Of a stretch of 64,000 nucleotides of DNA, positions 35,666 to 48,577 are shown piece after piece. The position numbers were made by a program, and so were the translations under genes. Within the stretch, counting starts at the first letter, position 1; the number at the start of each line of letters is the position of its first letter. The DNA is from Diadema setosum (lineage: Eukaryota; Echinodermata; Echinoidea; Diadematoida; Diadematidae): contig NC_092688.1 in NCBI RefSeq assembly GCF_964275005.1, positions 24,677,440-24,741,439 of the forward strand. The letters run 5' to 3'. The notes under the pieces are model-generated. The model ran no database searches. It had not been told where the DNA came from and was given only the letters and a program-made list of their open reading frames with translations.

Positions 35666-35917
35666 ACTGCGATATCCAATTAAATTATCTTAAATATGGT
35701 AAATAATACATTGCTTTTTTATCAAAATTATGACAATTATAAGCATTTTTATCAGAACACTTAATTTACTCTCAAATCTAATAACTTTGTTAAGAAAAAA
35801 TGCATTTTTAAAATTAGATAGTTGTCTTGGAAAGAACGTGTTGATAGGGCAGTCTTTCAGCGTAACCTGATGATCTTTTCATTTTTGCTGTTATGCAGTT
35901 TTACATCCTTTTTATAT

Positions 35918-35954
<37 letters not shown>

Positions 35955-36289
35955 GAGGAGGTCCCTCTCATTACACAGAAGACGGATTGCTTAAGATTAA
36001 GCCCGTGAATAGACCATAATTATACTTCAGAGCCTGTTTCCTCAGTGCACATATTTCCAGAGTGTGTACTTTCTCTCCATTAGATAGGTTAGGAAAGTCC
36101 ATTTCTATCAAGTTTATACATCATTCTAAAGGTTGGAGTCTGCTCTTTACGAATCTGCCCTAACTAAAAATACCTGCATGGTGACTTTTTGGTTAGTTTT
36201 GTGATGCATGATCACACAATGGATAAAATAGATATATTATCTCTCAATCTTCACCCCCTTCAATTCATATATGTATATTTTTTATTATG

Positions 36290-38250
36290 CTTTTTAGCAA
36301 CTCTACAAAGGCAGCTTTCTGTTGATATTGCTTTTGATGGCATTCCACTAGATACTGTTCCCCATGTAAAATTTCTTGGAATAACAGTTGATAATAAGCC
36401 TTCATGGAAATTTTATATCGACTGTATATGAAAAAAAAATATTTGACGAAATATTGGTTTAATTAACAAGCTTAAATGTTGTCTTTCTTTATCGTCCCTG
36501 TTTACGTTATTTTCACCCCTAATATTGTCGTATTTAAATGTGACAGTGCACCTCAAAACGAACATAAAGTCGCACACACTGATTTTGCGTGAGGACTGAA
36601 AATAAGTGAAATGGGTCAACCTAGCCGAACTTGACTTTTTCATATTTTCTGAAAGAGCGGCTCTTCTTTTACATTATGCTAAAATGTAGTATCATAAAAC
36701 GGGCAGGAAAGAGTGTTTTTTTAGCAGTTTATCTCGAACATTTTTGGTAGAATAGTGTGATTAGGTGTGTCTTTAGAATCCCTTTTTCATTTCAGAAAAA
36801 CCTTGTCCACATTCTTCACTTTCAACTCTAATAACTTTTGAAAGGATAGTGCTACTGCTTTGAAAGTTGGCATTGATTATGGACAGAATGTGTTAATGAG
36901 GCAGGCTTAATTTCAGTTTAATCTGATAATCCCTTCATTGTTGTTACTCTGGTGGTTTACTTCCTGTTTTTTGTCCCATTCATCGCACAGCCAGCACGGT
37001 TTGGTAAAGATTAAGCGCTTGAATAGACACTGTACTTCACAGCCTCTTTTCTCAGTTCACACTTTTCCTGAGTTTGCGCTTTCTTTCCAATATTTAGATA
37101 GGTTAGGAGAGTCCATTTGATTTGAGTTATACATCATTTTAAAGCTTAAAGTCTGCTCTTTCAGAATATGGTCTTACCTAAAAAGTCATGTCTGGCGACT
37201 TTTTGTTTGTTTTGAGGTGCAGGGTCACAAATTATGGTATTCTTGCGTGGGGAAATACATCAAACACTCTTAGATAAATTACTTTTATTACAAAAGAAGT
37301 CACTCCGCATCATATGTCAGTCTGCATTTTTGTCTCATATTTTTTTAACAAAATATTGAAAATGAAAGATTTATATTGTTTGTTTTATGACAATTAATTT
37401 GCAATTATAATTAAAAAAAAATCTTCCAAATATATTTGAAAGAATGTTTCGAAGAAATCAATCCATTCAAAATTATCCAATAAGGCGATCGAATGAATTC
37501 CATTTGCCATTTTTAGAACTTCTGTGGCTCAGAACACCTTCATTTACAATGGGCCAAAGTATTGGAACTCACTTCTTTATGATATAGTAACAGGTAAAAC
37601 TTTGAATTCTTTCAAGAACAAATCAAAGTAATTTTATTGATTTTTTTTTTCTTCAATATACAACCGAATTAAGTTCATATCATCTCAATCAAGTCATCAT
37701 TTTTCTAAACATAAAAAAAGTACGTATAAATCTTATTTTTTAATTACAGAATAAAAATTTATTAATTTCTTATTGTTCCCATCTGTCATTGTGTCTATCC
37801 TCTCCTTTTATGTCTGCTCTTCAGCATTCTTACCGGTATATGTACACAATTCTTTGCAATGTATTCAATCCAGAGTGCGTCTTATCATTAAATACTCTTA
37901 TATCACGAATCCAGTTTGCTTGAGTCCACGATGGCGCGTGTTGTAGTTTCATTTTTTTTAGCTCTTTGTTTTTTTTTTCCTTTTTTTCCTTCCTAATATC
38001 ATTTCATGTCAGCTGACATTGGTTCCTTTGATTCTTTTTTAAATATCTGTTTGTAGTTTCATTATAAAGTCAGTAATCGTTCTGTAATGTATTTTCTGAG
38101 GGTCCCATATCGTAGAAGCTTTGCTTTTTAGTGGGATCCTCCATTTCTATTCCCATTCTTATTTATTGTGTACTAATTATATGTATTTATACTTAAATAT
38201 ACAATTATGTTGTTGCTCATTCTCACATGTATTTTGTTAATTAAAGATTT
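36290..38250 (+). mobile_element. Non-LTR retrotransposon (CR1/L2-like) 3' part
   Basis: Translation shows VKFLGITVDNKPSWKFYID, GLINKLKCCLSLSSLF and, after the MITE, YGILAWGNTSN and LQKKSLRIICQS-like text, then FNGPKYWNSLLYD-like text near 37540. This is the thumb and C-terminus of a LINE reverse transcriptase, with several frame breaks. The 3' UTR runs to the ATTAAAGATTTTGAAATT end near 38250. The catalytic core is missing. Confidence 0.7.
36539..37229. mobile_element. 690-bp MITE family, copy 7, inside a LINE reverse transcriptase
   Basis: TGTGACAGTGCACCTC to GAGGTGCAGGGTCACA. It interrupts the LINE coding sequence. Removing it and one copy of AA joins SYLN to YGILAWGN in a single frame. 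Confidence 0.82.
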
Positions 38251-38262
38251 TGAAATTATTAC

Positions 38263-39728
38263 ATGATCTGCTTATTCATTGTATGCAATTTTCCCTGTTT
38301 ATTTGATGGAAATGAAAATATATTTGAAGCTTTAACCATGAACATCATCTACAACACAACTCTGTCTCCACACCCTTTTAAACCGATGTTGATCTATGTA
38401 GAATTTTATGAATTCCTTCTTTTTTGTATTTATTATGATCTACATATACATTTGAGCATAATTCAAATTATCAATGTATAATGTTATAACGTACGTTAAG
38501 ATTCTCACATATTTTGATTTTGTTTGTTGCAAAACACATGCATCCGCGACCAAAGCCAGCAAAGCTAAAAGCTTGACAAATAAAGTGCGGAGAAGCTACG
38601 TCACGTATTAATTATTAAACCCTATTTTATTCCTTAACTTGAATGCACACGCATATCACGAAACAATGCAGAACGGTTACATTTATCCAACTGATTCATC
38701 CCTGCGCCTACCGTACAGTGGATCCACAGTGACCGCGGCTGTAAAGTTTCAGCGATAGTCATACAAACATCTAACAACCTCACTTTTGTAAAATGCATCA
38801 TACACTGTGCCTTTGTCATGCAATGTACACAATTCTTGACACTTTCTCAGTATTTGAACGATTGAAACAAAGAAAAGAAAATTATAATATATCGTATGTA
38901 TTCTTTCGACTTTTGTTATGCTCATATTATTGAATGCATACAATTCACGTATGGTGTATTTGCCTTTCATACTCACTGTTGAATGACTCGTGGACCAGTT
39001 GATCAGATTCATGGTCTACCTGTCTGGGACATGTCCATTTTTGAGAGTTCGTTCCTTCAGAATCTATCTCGCCAAACGGTTCTGATTGAAAACAGTTTGT
39101 ATAAATCTATTACGTACAACAGCGGCGTCCCCTGCGTCATATTCCCAGGTTTGCCTCTACAGATGAACATACACTTTTGTTAGAATAAACGTCAGATCCG
39201 AAGAAAGACACGGTCTTAAATGTCGGTTCGTCGTCTTACTAGCATCCAAGAAATTCAGGTTTTTCATAGATGTGAAACAAAATGATGGTCACCTAGGAAA
39301 GCTGTATCCAATATACTCTGTTTCAAAAATTATCAGACAATCCTTGTTACGTAATTGTGAAAAATCCAATCATGATACGACTGTGAATCACATTTTGGTC
39401 AATGCACTTACACTACCGATGACTTTAATAGTGCAAAATACAAACTACTATGATTCTGTTCTTTATACTTACTTTACTTAATCCTCGTTTACAAATTATA
39501 AAGACGTGGTTAGCAAACACCCGTTATTAATAATGCATCCAATGTATTCCATTAATAAGTGTACTGGCGCAAAAGAGACGGTATAGTTGCATGTAGATAA
39601 TAATCATGCCATTTAAAACAGAATGTTCGTGCAAAAAGAAAACACTTCTGCTCTTGATTCCATAAAACAATGCTATTTAAGCATTATTACCTACAGACAT
39701 CAACTTGTAATTGTATCAGTAGGCTCAC
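38263..39728. other. Gene B intron, nothing recognised
   Basis: AT-rich sequence without splice-supported exons or recognisable repeats. The ORFs of 60-90 codons here show no domain pattern. Confidence 0.45.
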
Positions 39729-39815
39729 CTTGACATGTGAGTCTAACAGCCGCATTCAATAAACAGTCACCGAGTGTCAGTTGACAATCCTTCAAGCGTT
39801 GATACGTGCCAGCAG
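39729..39815 (-). CDS. Copy B exon 5: SRCR C-terminal part
   Basis: 87 bp, phase 1 to phase 1, donor GTGAGC. It encodes AGTYQRLKDCQLTLGDC and AAVRLTCQG with the same Cys spacing as copy A. The serine-rich segment of A is replaced here. Confidence 0.7.
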
Positions 39816-40002
39816 CTATGCCTTGAAGTCGTGATACTCAATTACAAAACTTCAAAACATTGAAAAACTCATACAAAACAAAGGAGAAAAATCTGAAAGT
39901 AATGTCTGCATAGCAGATATACTAGACATGTTTTAAAAGCATCAAATCCATCTGGAGGTTGAAGTAAGAAATCGTCAAATTCTGAACTTACTAATCACTT
40001 AC

Positions 40003-40036
40003 CGTCTGACAGTCTGAAATAGCGTCGATAAGATAT
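40003..40036 (-). pseudogene. Copy B exon 4 remnant: SRCR middle
   Basis: The frame that fits the donor (GTAAGT) reads RRYFRLSDG, like YFRHSDG in copy A. The acceptor that copy A uses aligns with TATCCG here, and the nearest usable AG gives 34 bp instead of 45, which shifts the frame. Confidence 0.4.
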
Positions 40037-40125
40037 CTGTTTTCGGATAATTTATCTTTTGTTTTATTTTATTATTATTTTTTTTTTTTACAAATACGCA
40101 ATACTGCAGTTGTCATAAAGACATA

Positions 40126-41952
40126 GTAGTAAAACTGATAATAATCTACAATTTCATACTTTATTATTAAAATGTGAAATGACAATCCAGCAGCTCGACA
40201 GCTCATACGGTTCATTTTAGATCCCAGACCTCACAAAATTCACAACTATAATGTTGGTTTACATTGCATATATGCATGAGAATAAAATACGTCATAAATT
40301 ACAATAAATACAAATTAATAATGGAATAGGTAAATAATGCAAAACATGAAATTAGATTTATGAGATGGTACAAAACAATAATGCAGAATAGCGCGCATGG
40401 CAGTGAAGAAGCAAGGGGAGGGGAATAGGTCCAATGCACAAAAACATGAAACATAATGGGCAGGAATTGGTAATCAGCATTTGTCCATACATCAAAAAGG
40501 AAAAAAAAAAAGATAAAAAACTACTAGAGCAGATAACTCCAAGTAGTATAAGAAAAGGTAGAAGAACGGAAATGCTGATATGAATTGCGGGATAAATAGC
40601 AAAGATTGACGATAGGATTATACAAAATTCAATAGGTAAAAACAGCCAGTAAAACACAATAAGGGAATACGCTGTTTTCTTATGTTATCCTTCAATTCAA
40701 TTCAATTCATTTTTTTTCCATCCAGCAGAGAGTGAAACAGAATTTTGAGGCCACCTTATGAGTAACAAAGAAAATGATAATAAAACAACCACAGATATCT
40801 AAAATACGTTAGACTTGCTCATGAAAAATTTCAGTACCAGTTGAAACATAGAGAATTAACATTAACTTTCCAAAATAAGGGGTCAGGCAACCCCGGGGCC
40901 CAGCTGCTAACCTCGGTCTCCTCGGTTTATTGCCACTTATATTGCCAATATCAGATGGTCTCCTCCCCAGTTCGTCTAACACTACCACGGCTAAACTCAT
41001 TTGGTCTACTATCAATTTCGTTTTAAATGCCCACTTGGTCTAATCCTCATTGGATCTAATGTCCAGTGGTCTCTTCTACAATATTTTTGCCACCGCTCTG
41101 TATAGTTCTCAATTCCTATTGTCTTACCATCTATTATGTGACCCTGCACCACAAAACCAACAAAAAGTCGCCAGAAATGTATTTTCAGTTAAGGGCATAT
41201 TCTTAAAAAAGCAGAATCTAAGCTTTAAGATGATGTGTAACTCAATTCAAATGGACTCCCCTAACCTACCTAATACTGGAAAGAAAGCACACACTCTAGA
41301 AAAGTGTGAACTGAGAAAAGAGGCACTGAAGTACATGGTCTATTCAAGCGTTTAATCCTTACCAAGCCGTGCAAGCTGTGCCACGAGAGGGACAAAACAC
41401 AGGATGTAAACTGCCAGAGCAACAACAGTGAAGGGATTATCAAATTAAGCTGAATTTGAGCATGTTCCATTATTAAATTCTGCCCATGATTAATGCTACC
41501 TTTCAAAGCAGTAGCGTCATCCTCATTAGACTTTAAAGTGAAGGGTGTGCAAGGATTTCAAGACATGAAAAGGGGCCTCTAAGACATACCTGATCATTCT
41601 ACTCTTCCCCAAAAAAGGGTTGTAGAAAAACTGCTAAAACACACTTCCCCATTCATTTTAAGATACCAAACTGAAGAATAAGGTAGACAAAGGATAGTTC
41701 TTTCAGAAAATATGAAAAACTCAAGATTGACTTGGTTGAATTATTTCACCTTTTTTGAGTCCTCACGTAAAATCAAGGGATGCGACTTTTTGTTTGTTTT
41801 GTGATGCACGGTCACATATACCTAATATACTTCACATTTTTCTGCAACATTTCTTCTCTTAACCTTTTTTTCTCTGTTCTTTTCCATTTTAAATATGTGC
41901 TTTCTCCCAGTTATTAAAAACAATCCCTGTAATAATTCTTTTTTCAGCTTAC
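40126..41952. other. Extra 1.8 kb in the SRCR region of gene B
   Basis: In gene A the SRCR exons 3 and 4 are 60 bp apart; in gene B about 1.9 kb separates them. This contains the MITE 41137-41816 and AT-rich DNA without an ORF. Sequence resembling the exon 3/intron border of gene A occurs on both sides (near 40100 and 41950), as expected for an insertion into that border. Confidence 0.55.
41137..41816. mobile_element. 690-bp MITE family, copy 8
   Basis: TGTGACCCTGCACCACAAAA to TGTGATGCACGGTCACA, with TA flanks. It lies in the extra DNA found only in the SRCR region of gene B. Confidence 0.75.
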
Positions 41953-42171
41953 GTGGAACTTCACACGATAACCATCCAGTCCTGCTCCGCGATACTGTCT
42001 GTGGCAATGCTTGAGCACGATACCTCTCAGCCGCTGGGAAGCCAAGCTCTTCGCAGACCAGTTTGGCGGCCTCGGCGTTAAATCCTTCAATGCAAACATA
42101 TCTGTCTGTTTCGAAGACGACTAATCCTTCAACTGGAGAGGGTCCGTCAAGCAGAGTCACACTAAGTGTTT
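41953..42171 (-). CDS. Copy B exon 3: SRCR N-terminal part
   Basis: 219 bp, phase 1 to phase 1, donor GTAAGC. It encodes VTLLDGPSPVEGLVVF, YVCIEGFNAEAAKLVCEELG and SRTGWLSCEVP. It is shorter than in A by six bases at the 3' end, where the sequence diverges and the extra DNA of copy B begins. Confidence 0.72.
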
Positions 42172-43371
42172 CTATAGAGCGCATAGTAACAATGTGAACA
42201 CTTTTGAAATCTTAATAATGTAACTCTGGATTCCCTTCTACATCTGGACTGATGAATTAAATCAAAGCACGATTAAAACCTAGTGGGATTCGGAAGGGTC
42301 GCAGTTTCGCAATAACAAGGTTTACCGTTGGGAGTGTTTTAATTTCTACCCCAAGTGTGTACTCCTGCATGAAATAAAGGTTCTTGTTTTTATATACTTT
42401 AATACTTCGTTATTTTACTTCTTAAAACCTTAATGAAAGGCAATGAAGGCTGCAATAACGTATTAAAGTGCAGCGGATGATATGCTCGAGATTGATATTG
42501 TACGGCGTTCACCATAATGTATTTGCCATCAATACCGAATTTTTTCTTTCTTGTATTGCTTTCTCTCCATAATTTCGGAACTGAGGACGTTTTCTAATGC
42601 TGGAGTTTTGTTTGAGAGAGAGAGAAAAAAAAATAAGGAATTACCAGCCACTCTTTACAAAGAAAAGTTTGTCACAAGCCGTGAACACTTTTTTTGTGTG
42701 ACCTATTCGGTTGCTGGTTGTAGGACTACTGATTTTGAGGGAAATCATCAAGACCTTTGCGGGAACGAGTTTCTGCAATCTATAGATATAAACGATTAAA
42801 AGTAGTGTATGGTTTATTTGGTACAGACGTAGGTGATAAAAAAAAAGATAATTTGCGTTGCAACTGCGCGTTTCACTTTTATTCTACAACCAATATGTGC
42901 ATGCTGCCTTTATATCTCCGATATAGATTAAAGAGTTGATTATTATTATGTTCTTTAGGACCTTGATGAAAGTCGATGTAACATGCTGTTCTTCTATTGC
43001 GAGTAGATTTATTTTCAAGATCTAGGTCAATTCATCGTACTTTCACTCACTCCCTCCACAATGTTCCAAATCTTAATAGCATAGGTGGACGATGTTACAA
43101 TACTTTCTATATAAGTGGAGGCATGTCTTGACAAAGGATGGACTATGGTTGGGAAAAAAAAATGTGTCATTTCACTTTCGCTTGTACATTATTTGATTGC
43201 AATCAGTTAACTAGAGTATGTCACTCGTTTTACCCTAGTCAAAACATTTTGCATTTATTTCATGGCGATTAAAAGAAAAAAAAATACTCTACAACGTCAA
43301 ATACAACTAGGCTCTTATGTTCATATCGAGCACTAATATTTATAATCATACTGATATCAATGAATGCTTAC

Positions 43372-43678
43372 CCTCGTAACACTTTGCGCTGATCGTAAAT
43401 TCCACTGGGTAGGTATATATGTTGTAGAGTTAGCTTCGTCTGATGGGCAAGTGACAAAATGGGAGAAAATGGGCGGTGCCATAGAATTGTGATATTAAAT
43501 GATTTCTTAGGTATCACATCCAGCACACCAAAGGCTAGGTATCTGAATGACTTCACTTCAAATGATATTCTCCTCCCGCAAGGTGCTTGAAGAATCCAGC
43601 TGTCCCTACTGCAGCGGCATATTTCGTCACACGACAGCTTGGTCTCTACTGGTTCCCCCGTACAGTTTAGAGGTAAAT
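43372..43678 (-). pseudogene. Copy B exon 2: CUB-like domain, out of phase
   Basis: The acceptor CTGCAG (on the exon strand) and donor GTAAGC are good. The peptide contains [20 protein letters not shown], homologous to copy A. The exon is 307 bp, 11 bp longer than in A, so entry and exit frames disagree. The exit frame encodes EFTISAKCYE, which joins well to the next SRCR exon. The entry frame stays open but ends out of phase. Confidence 0.55.
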
Positions 43679-44312
43679 CTGCAGTGGATAATGAGGGGTA
43701 GATAAAGTCCATCGTTATTTTTAGTGATAAATCATGAAGTGAAGAAGAACAAAATAAAAAAAAAAAAAAAACAATCAGTATTACACGTTGTGCTTAACTT
43801 TACATGTTTGTCAATAAATCTTCAGACATCTTATCTATATTTCTTCCACTTGAAATTGTATGTCTGCAGGGCCAGCTGGGTTTTAAGGGATCTTGAAGGT
43901 ATACGCTTTTCCACCGAGAAAACAAAGTAAAAAAAAAAAATCATTTTGTAGCACGAGAGCCAATGCATGATTAAGAAATGGCGATAGTCATAGAGCATGA
44001 AAATCGGAACATCCGTACTAGTTTATTTCAGTGCATAATAAATCTATTGATATCTGTATTAAAGTTTCGAGCTGTTTACAATCATACGCGACAAAACAAA
44101 ACGAAAAAAAAAAGTAACAGACAAAGCAAGCTAGAAAAATCAAATCGCCAACAAACAATAAAAGAGAGAGTAAAAGAGAGAACCACATGAAATAGGATTT
44201 TCCCGATTTTCCATTTGCAGGGATTGGGGAAAAATGCACCCTAATCTCTTCCCATCAATTTGTCAAGCTGCCCCAACAAACAAGATGATAAGATAATAAT
44301 ATGTATACATAC

Positions 44313-44415
44313 ATGTATCTCCTGACAAAGTGAGCGACGGATAACATCACAAGAAAACTACAGAAATCCGTGCTAGATAGGGCATCCTTCTGTCTGTTGC
44401 GATACTCAAAGCCAT
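44313..44415 (-). pseudogene. Copy B exon 1: signal peptide with in-frame TGA
   Basis: Same ATG, length (103 bp) and donor position (GTATGT) as copy A. The frame begins MALSIATDRRMPYLARISVV and then meets TGA at codon 23, where copy A has TGC (Cys). The substitution does not change the length. Confidence 0.65.
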
Positions 44416-44599
44416 CGTTTTGTCAAAGTAGCAAGCGCAAACTTCCAGTCTAATCTGATGATTGGCCCCGTCTCTGTTATCCCCGCCCGTGACTCTTCGG
44501 TAATACCTATTGTCAATATTAAAAGATTACTCCCTGGCCTGCGAGGAGTGCGGAGTGATCGGATGTAATTCTATAATAAGAAACAATAACCACATTATA

Positions 44600-45730
44600 A
44601 TCGACACAAAGGGCCGAAGTGATGCGCGTGTTAAAACTGCGCAGGTATAACGTCGTTTGTGTGTCAAAGTGCAGTTTAACAAAACAATTTGCATTTCGAT
44701 ATTCATGTAGCCTATACCCAGGCAGAAGAGGAAGGAACGAAGGTCGCTTTTTATTAATGTTATGCATTTGTTTAATATTTATAGAAGAAAACGCCTGTAG
44801 AATCCCCCCCCCCCACTCATTTTCTCCTTCAAACAGAAGGACGACTCATTTATCCTTACTTTCATATCCGTGTTTGGATACGTCTTTTGAAAAAGTACTT
44901 TCAGACAGAACATGGATATGCAAAGAATTTTATTGTGTGTGTGATGTATGAGTGACCTCATTAACCTCTTCCATAACTTGCAGTTTTGATTTATTGAGGA
45001 TCAAGCCACATCATTTCACTGCATTGCATGATTTGTGTGATGTGCTGATGTTTTAATTTATTTCCTCTTTCAAAGAATGTGCAAAAGACAGTGCAATCGC
45101 AGATATATAGCGACGAGAAGATAATAAGAAGACAATAAACACCACCTCCACAATCAAATGACAATACCACATTCGATACTTCCCAATTCAAAAGCAGTAT
45201 GTAATCCTACTAGATATGAAAATACATTAAAATCATATCATTTCATATTGAAATTGGATCTTTTATTGATGGTTGATAGTATGTATCATAGTATTTTACG
45301 TATGCTCGGGGCTTTCGTTCCTCCTTTTTTTCCAGTCGCACTCTTTATAATCTTATCCAGATCTCATAAACGTTGCCTTTCACACATAAATATAAATCTG
45401 ATGATAGATGTGTTCAGGGGGAGATAGAGCTGCCGCTACATATGAAAATGTCAGTTTGCAGTTCATATTGCATCAACGCGCATCAAGTGACGTAATCAAC
45501 TGCGCTATTACTATTATGTTAAGCATGAATTGGGCAGACATTAACGCAGATACTTGACTATACTGTATTCAGCATATCCCTTTGAGGTTGCACAAAACTA
45601 TTCCTCTACTGTATTTCATCTACATGTGACACGCAAAGATTACTATGCTGATATTGGTGTCGTCTGAAGGATATTGTGATAATGCTTTCTAGTATTGTTT
45701 AGACGGAATATCAGCAGCAATTTCCGTAAT
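44600..45730. repeat. 5' flank of gene B (paralogous empty site for the 11222 element)
   Basis: This copy has no iteron element. The uninterrupted AACCAC site at about 44587-44592 is the paralogous counterpart of the TACCAC duplication flanking the element upstream of gene A. Confidence 0.68.
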
Positions 45731-46004
45731 CTGGGAAAGCTTCTCTTCGGTTGAGAGAATTGATATTCCATTAAAATTTTGGAGGTATTTCATACACTGT
45801 GCAAGTGCTTAAAAGTGCAAAGAAGTGCAATTTTGAAGAGGTTAAACTATCATTTTATACTATTAGTCCATGAGCCAAGTCTGAAAAAGCCCTTATTTTT
45901 CGATTTGGTTGCACCCCCGGAGGGCCCAAGATTTCTTGTTTCCAAAAGATAGGTACAAGTCTGTAGTTCATGGAAATGACATTTTTTACCTTGAACTCTT
46001 GATC

Positions 46005-46419
46005 GTTACCATGGCAACGCAGTTGATATATCACAACCTTTGGTAGTGTGTGCAATTTCATTGTCAAATCAAGAAATTGGGTTAAATAGTTCAAAGTTTA
46101 TTTTTTATGAACATATTCTTAGCATATAAGTAGTATTTTGTAAGAATGTAGGTTGAATAAATTTCTTGAAAAATGATTGGTTTAAATGAACATGAGTGTT
46201 GCATTATGGGTACTAATGCCGTTTGAATGTCATGTGACTCTTTTCATTGTAAGTCATATCAATGCATTGTCAAAATTTTAGTAAATGTTATTTTATATTG
46301 GCATTATTCAATAAAAATGGACAAAATTCGTTATAACGGAGCATATTGATAAAGAATAGTGTCTAATGACTTCAATTTTCCAATATTGAGGCAGACTACC
46401 AATTTGTTACCACGGCAAC
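46005..46419. promoter_or_regulatory. Two RFX X-box-like palindromes in the left arm
   Basis: GTTACCATGGCAAC at 46005-46018 and GTTACCACGGCAAC at 46406-46419 match the RFX X-box pattern GTNRCCNNRGYAAC. They could equally be transposase sites. Function is inferred from motif only. Confidence 0.45.
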
Positions 46420-46615
46420 TGAAGTCATGTAAAGAGCATGAAAACGTGATTCTGCCTACACAAAGCTCTAGTAAGGGCAATAATGTCTGTAAAGTGTTTA
46501 TACAGTCTTAAAACCAAAACTTCATTAAAAATTATTGACTGTCCCAATAAAGGACCAAAATGATTGACCTATGAACAATTAAATATTTTTGTCAGGTCAG
46601 TGTTCAGTGTCATTT

Positions 46616-46662
46616 CTAGGTCATTCTCAAGGTCATTCTCAAGGTCATGCTCAAGGTCATAT
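46616..46662 (+). promoter_or_regulatory. TCAAGGTCA half-site array, left arm
   Basis: AGGTCA occurs four times here, three of them as TCAAGGTCA, the extended half-site bound by ERR/SF-1-type nuclear receptors. It lies about 750 bp from the left end. Confidence 0.4.
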
Positions 46663-47307
46663 GATACAGTGACATCTTGCAGTTTTATAACATGGTTATG
46701 TAATAAACACTGCAAAGAAAATAAAAAAAATATACGATATACTAAGCAATGCTAAAGGAGCACCATGACATCAAAAAATACGTTTTCAGATCATTAAAAA
46801 AGCGCCCTCTTTTGTCCAAATATGAAATAATACTTCTACATCTGAAGGAGACAAAGATGGCGGAAATATTTCTTTGATGGCATGATCCAGGTGTAAGTTG
46901 TTTTTGTCATAAGGGAGAAAACTAACCAGCTGATACACCACGAACAGAGAGCATTGATTACAATAGGGAAGTGTTTACAAAGTTTGTGTTAATCTTTGAT
47001 CTCAATATTTAGAACTAGAAAACCAAGGTCTTGAAAGATTAGTCCCATATATTAATTTTCATGTAAGTTATATGAACTTTCATTAAAGGTTAAGCGTAGT
47101 CTTTGTTAAATCTCAGTTTGTCCAAGCTATCAAAAAGGAAATCAGTTGTTCAGATTAGGAACATTGGCATTGTGACAAATAGATAACAATAGTGAGATTA
47201 AAATCATTATATCTGTATATCATCAAGATTAGGTAAAGAATACGGACCAATGCAAGAATTAGGTTCAAAACTGTTTTTTTTTTTTTAAATTTAGACCAAA
47301 ATGTTAA

Positions 47308-48042
47308 CTCTAAAAAGACTGGGCAATTTTGGTAGCTCGAAAGATCTCGGCCGTGGATCGCGCGATCACCGCGAAAATTTGCACAATGGTAGTGTGCGAT
47401 GTTCTCTACAAGATCATGTGTTCAAATTTTCCAAAATAGTCTCTTTTTTTAAATTTTGATTAAATATGCTAATTTATGCAAGAAATCAGACTCTTTGATC
47501 TAAATCAGTAAATTAAGCTCCAAAAGTGCTCATTTTTGGTCTATTTATTCTTTGTGGCATTCTTAGCAAATGCACTTAAAAAAAAAATCGGTATCAAAAT
47601 TAATTTCTTATTTATTTTATTGTTTCATGAATTTCTTATGTATTTCATTGTTTTTTCGACCTTTTGTTTTTGTTGTTTTTTTTTAAAAATTTGTGGCAGA
47701 CACTTTTTGAAGCATAATACTCCTAAAACAAATTAATTTCAGCAATTGAGAGTAAAAACAAGCATATTTATATGAATCATGTGAAAAAAATCAATTTGCA
47801 TTGACTTTGTACACAAAATCACATTTTTGAGCCATTTTCGGCCTCACATGCATGTACAAAATGTTATGTAACTTCAGAACCGTACCCTGGGCGTCACAAA
47901 TTTGGTGTCAAAATGTGCGGGAAACTTGAAAGAAAAAAGTCATATAGAGCATCGCGGCGAAAGCATTGCGTGTTGCAGAGTAATCGCGCGAAATGTCGAA
48001 GGGGGGGGGGGCCTTTTAGGCCCCCCCCCAGTCTTTTTAGGG
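47308..48042. mobile_element. TTAA-flanked TIR element nested in the 10.2 kb transposon
   Basis: 735 bp, inverted ends CTCTAAAAAGACTGGG and CCCTAAAAAGACTGGG, flanked by TTAA at 47304-47307 and 48043-48046. A TTAA target is typical of piggyBac and Kolobok. Non-coding. Confidence 0.7.
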
Positions 48043-48577
48043 TTAAACAAGGACCAAGATCACGATCACGTTATGAGCTGATGAATAAATATGTTATCAA
48101 TACTACGATCATTGGTCTTTGCTAGTGAACAAAACCTTTTACCCTATCCTAATATTAAGATTTAGAATATGATTAAGAACATCATAAGGCTCAGGCACAT
48201 ATTAAATTAATATCAGGAATAAGACTTAGTGACTTAGACTGAGTCTAAGATAAAATATCAGGACCAAGATAATGGAAATGCCATGATCAAATTAAACAAA
48301 ACAAAAGAAAAACCCAGTCAATGTTGGTCAAAATAAACGCTGAACAAAGTGGGAAAATACCGGAATTAAGATGATAAAATTTGATATAAAGAAAATACAG
48401 GATGTCCATTTCCATCGAAAACCTTTATTTCCACAAGCTCTTCCTTTAAATCACTTTCATAAAATCTCAGGGAATATTTCATTTAAAGTATTTTTTTTTA
48501 TTTGCACTTTATGTCACGTTTTATATCACTAGTAGATTTAATTATAAACTTGTTTGTGTATGAACTCTTTTTTTCAG

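Larger units (their letters stand above)
28629..44415 (-). pseudogene. Receptor gene copy B (CUB-like, SRCR, sushi, TM, tyrosine-module tail); 5' half damaged
   Basis: This is the only copy seen from first to last exon: 44415-44313, 43678-43372, 42171-41953, near 40003, 39815-39729, 34685-34464, 33551-33504, 33165-33103, 32143-32087, 31590-31476, 30932-30611 and 29414-28629. The 3' half keeps open frames and consistent phases from the sushi domain to the stop codon. The 5' half shows damage: TGA at codon 23 of the signal exon, a 307-bp CUB-like exon out of phase, and a middle SRCR exon whose acceptor no longer fits. About 1.8 kb of extra DNA (40126-41952) lies inside the SRCR region. A protein could still be made from an alternative promoter or first exon. 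Otherwise B is a recent pseudogene. The label is an inference. Confidence 0.6.

Noticed and set aside
38263..39481. Several 60-90 codon ORFs in the gene B intron
   Set aside because: No domain pattern, no conserved counterpart, and lengths expected by chance in AT-rich DNA.
40358..40657. Hydrophobic 99-codon minus-strand ORF
   Set aside because: Low-complexity antisense of AT-rich DNA, no homologue in gene A, no splice or domain support.
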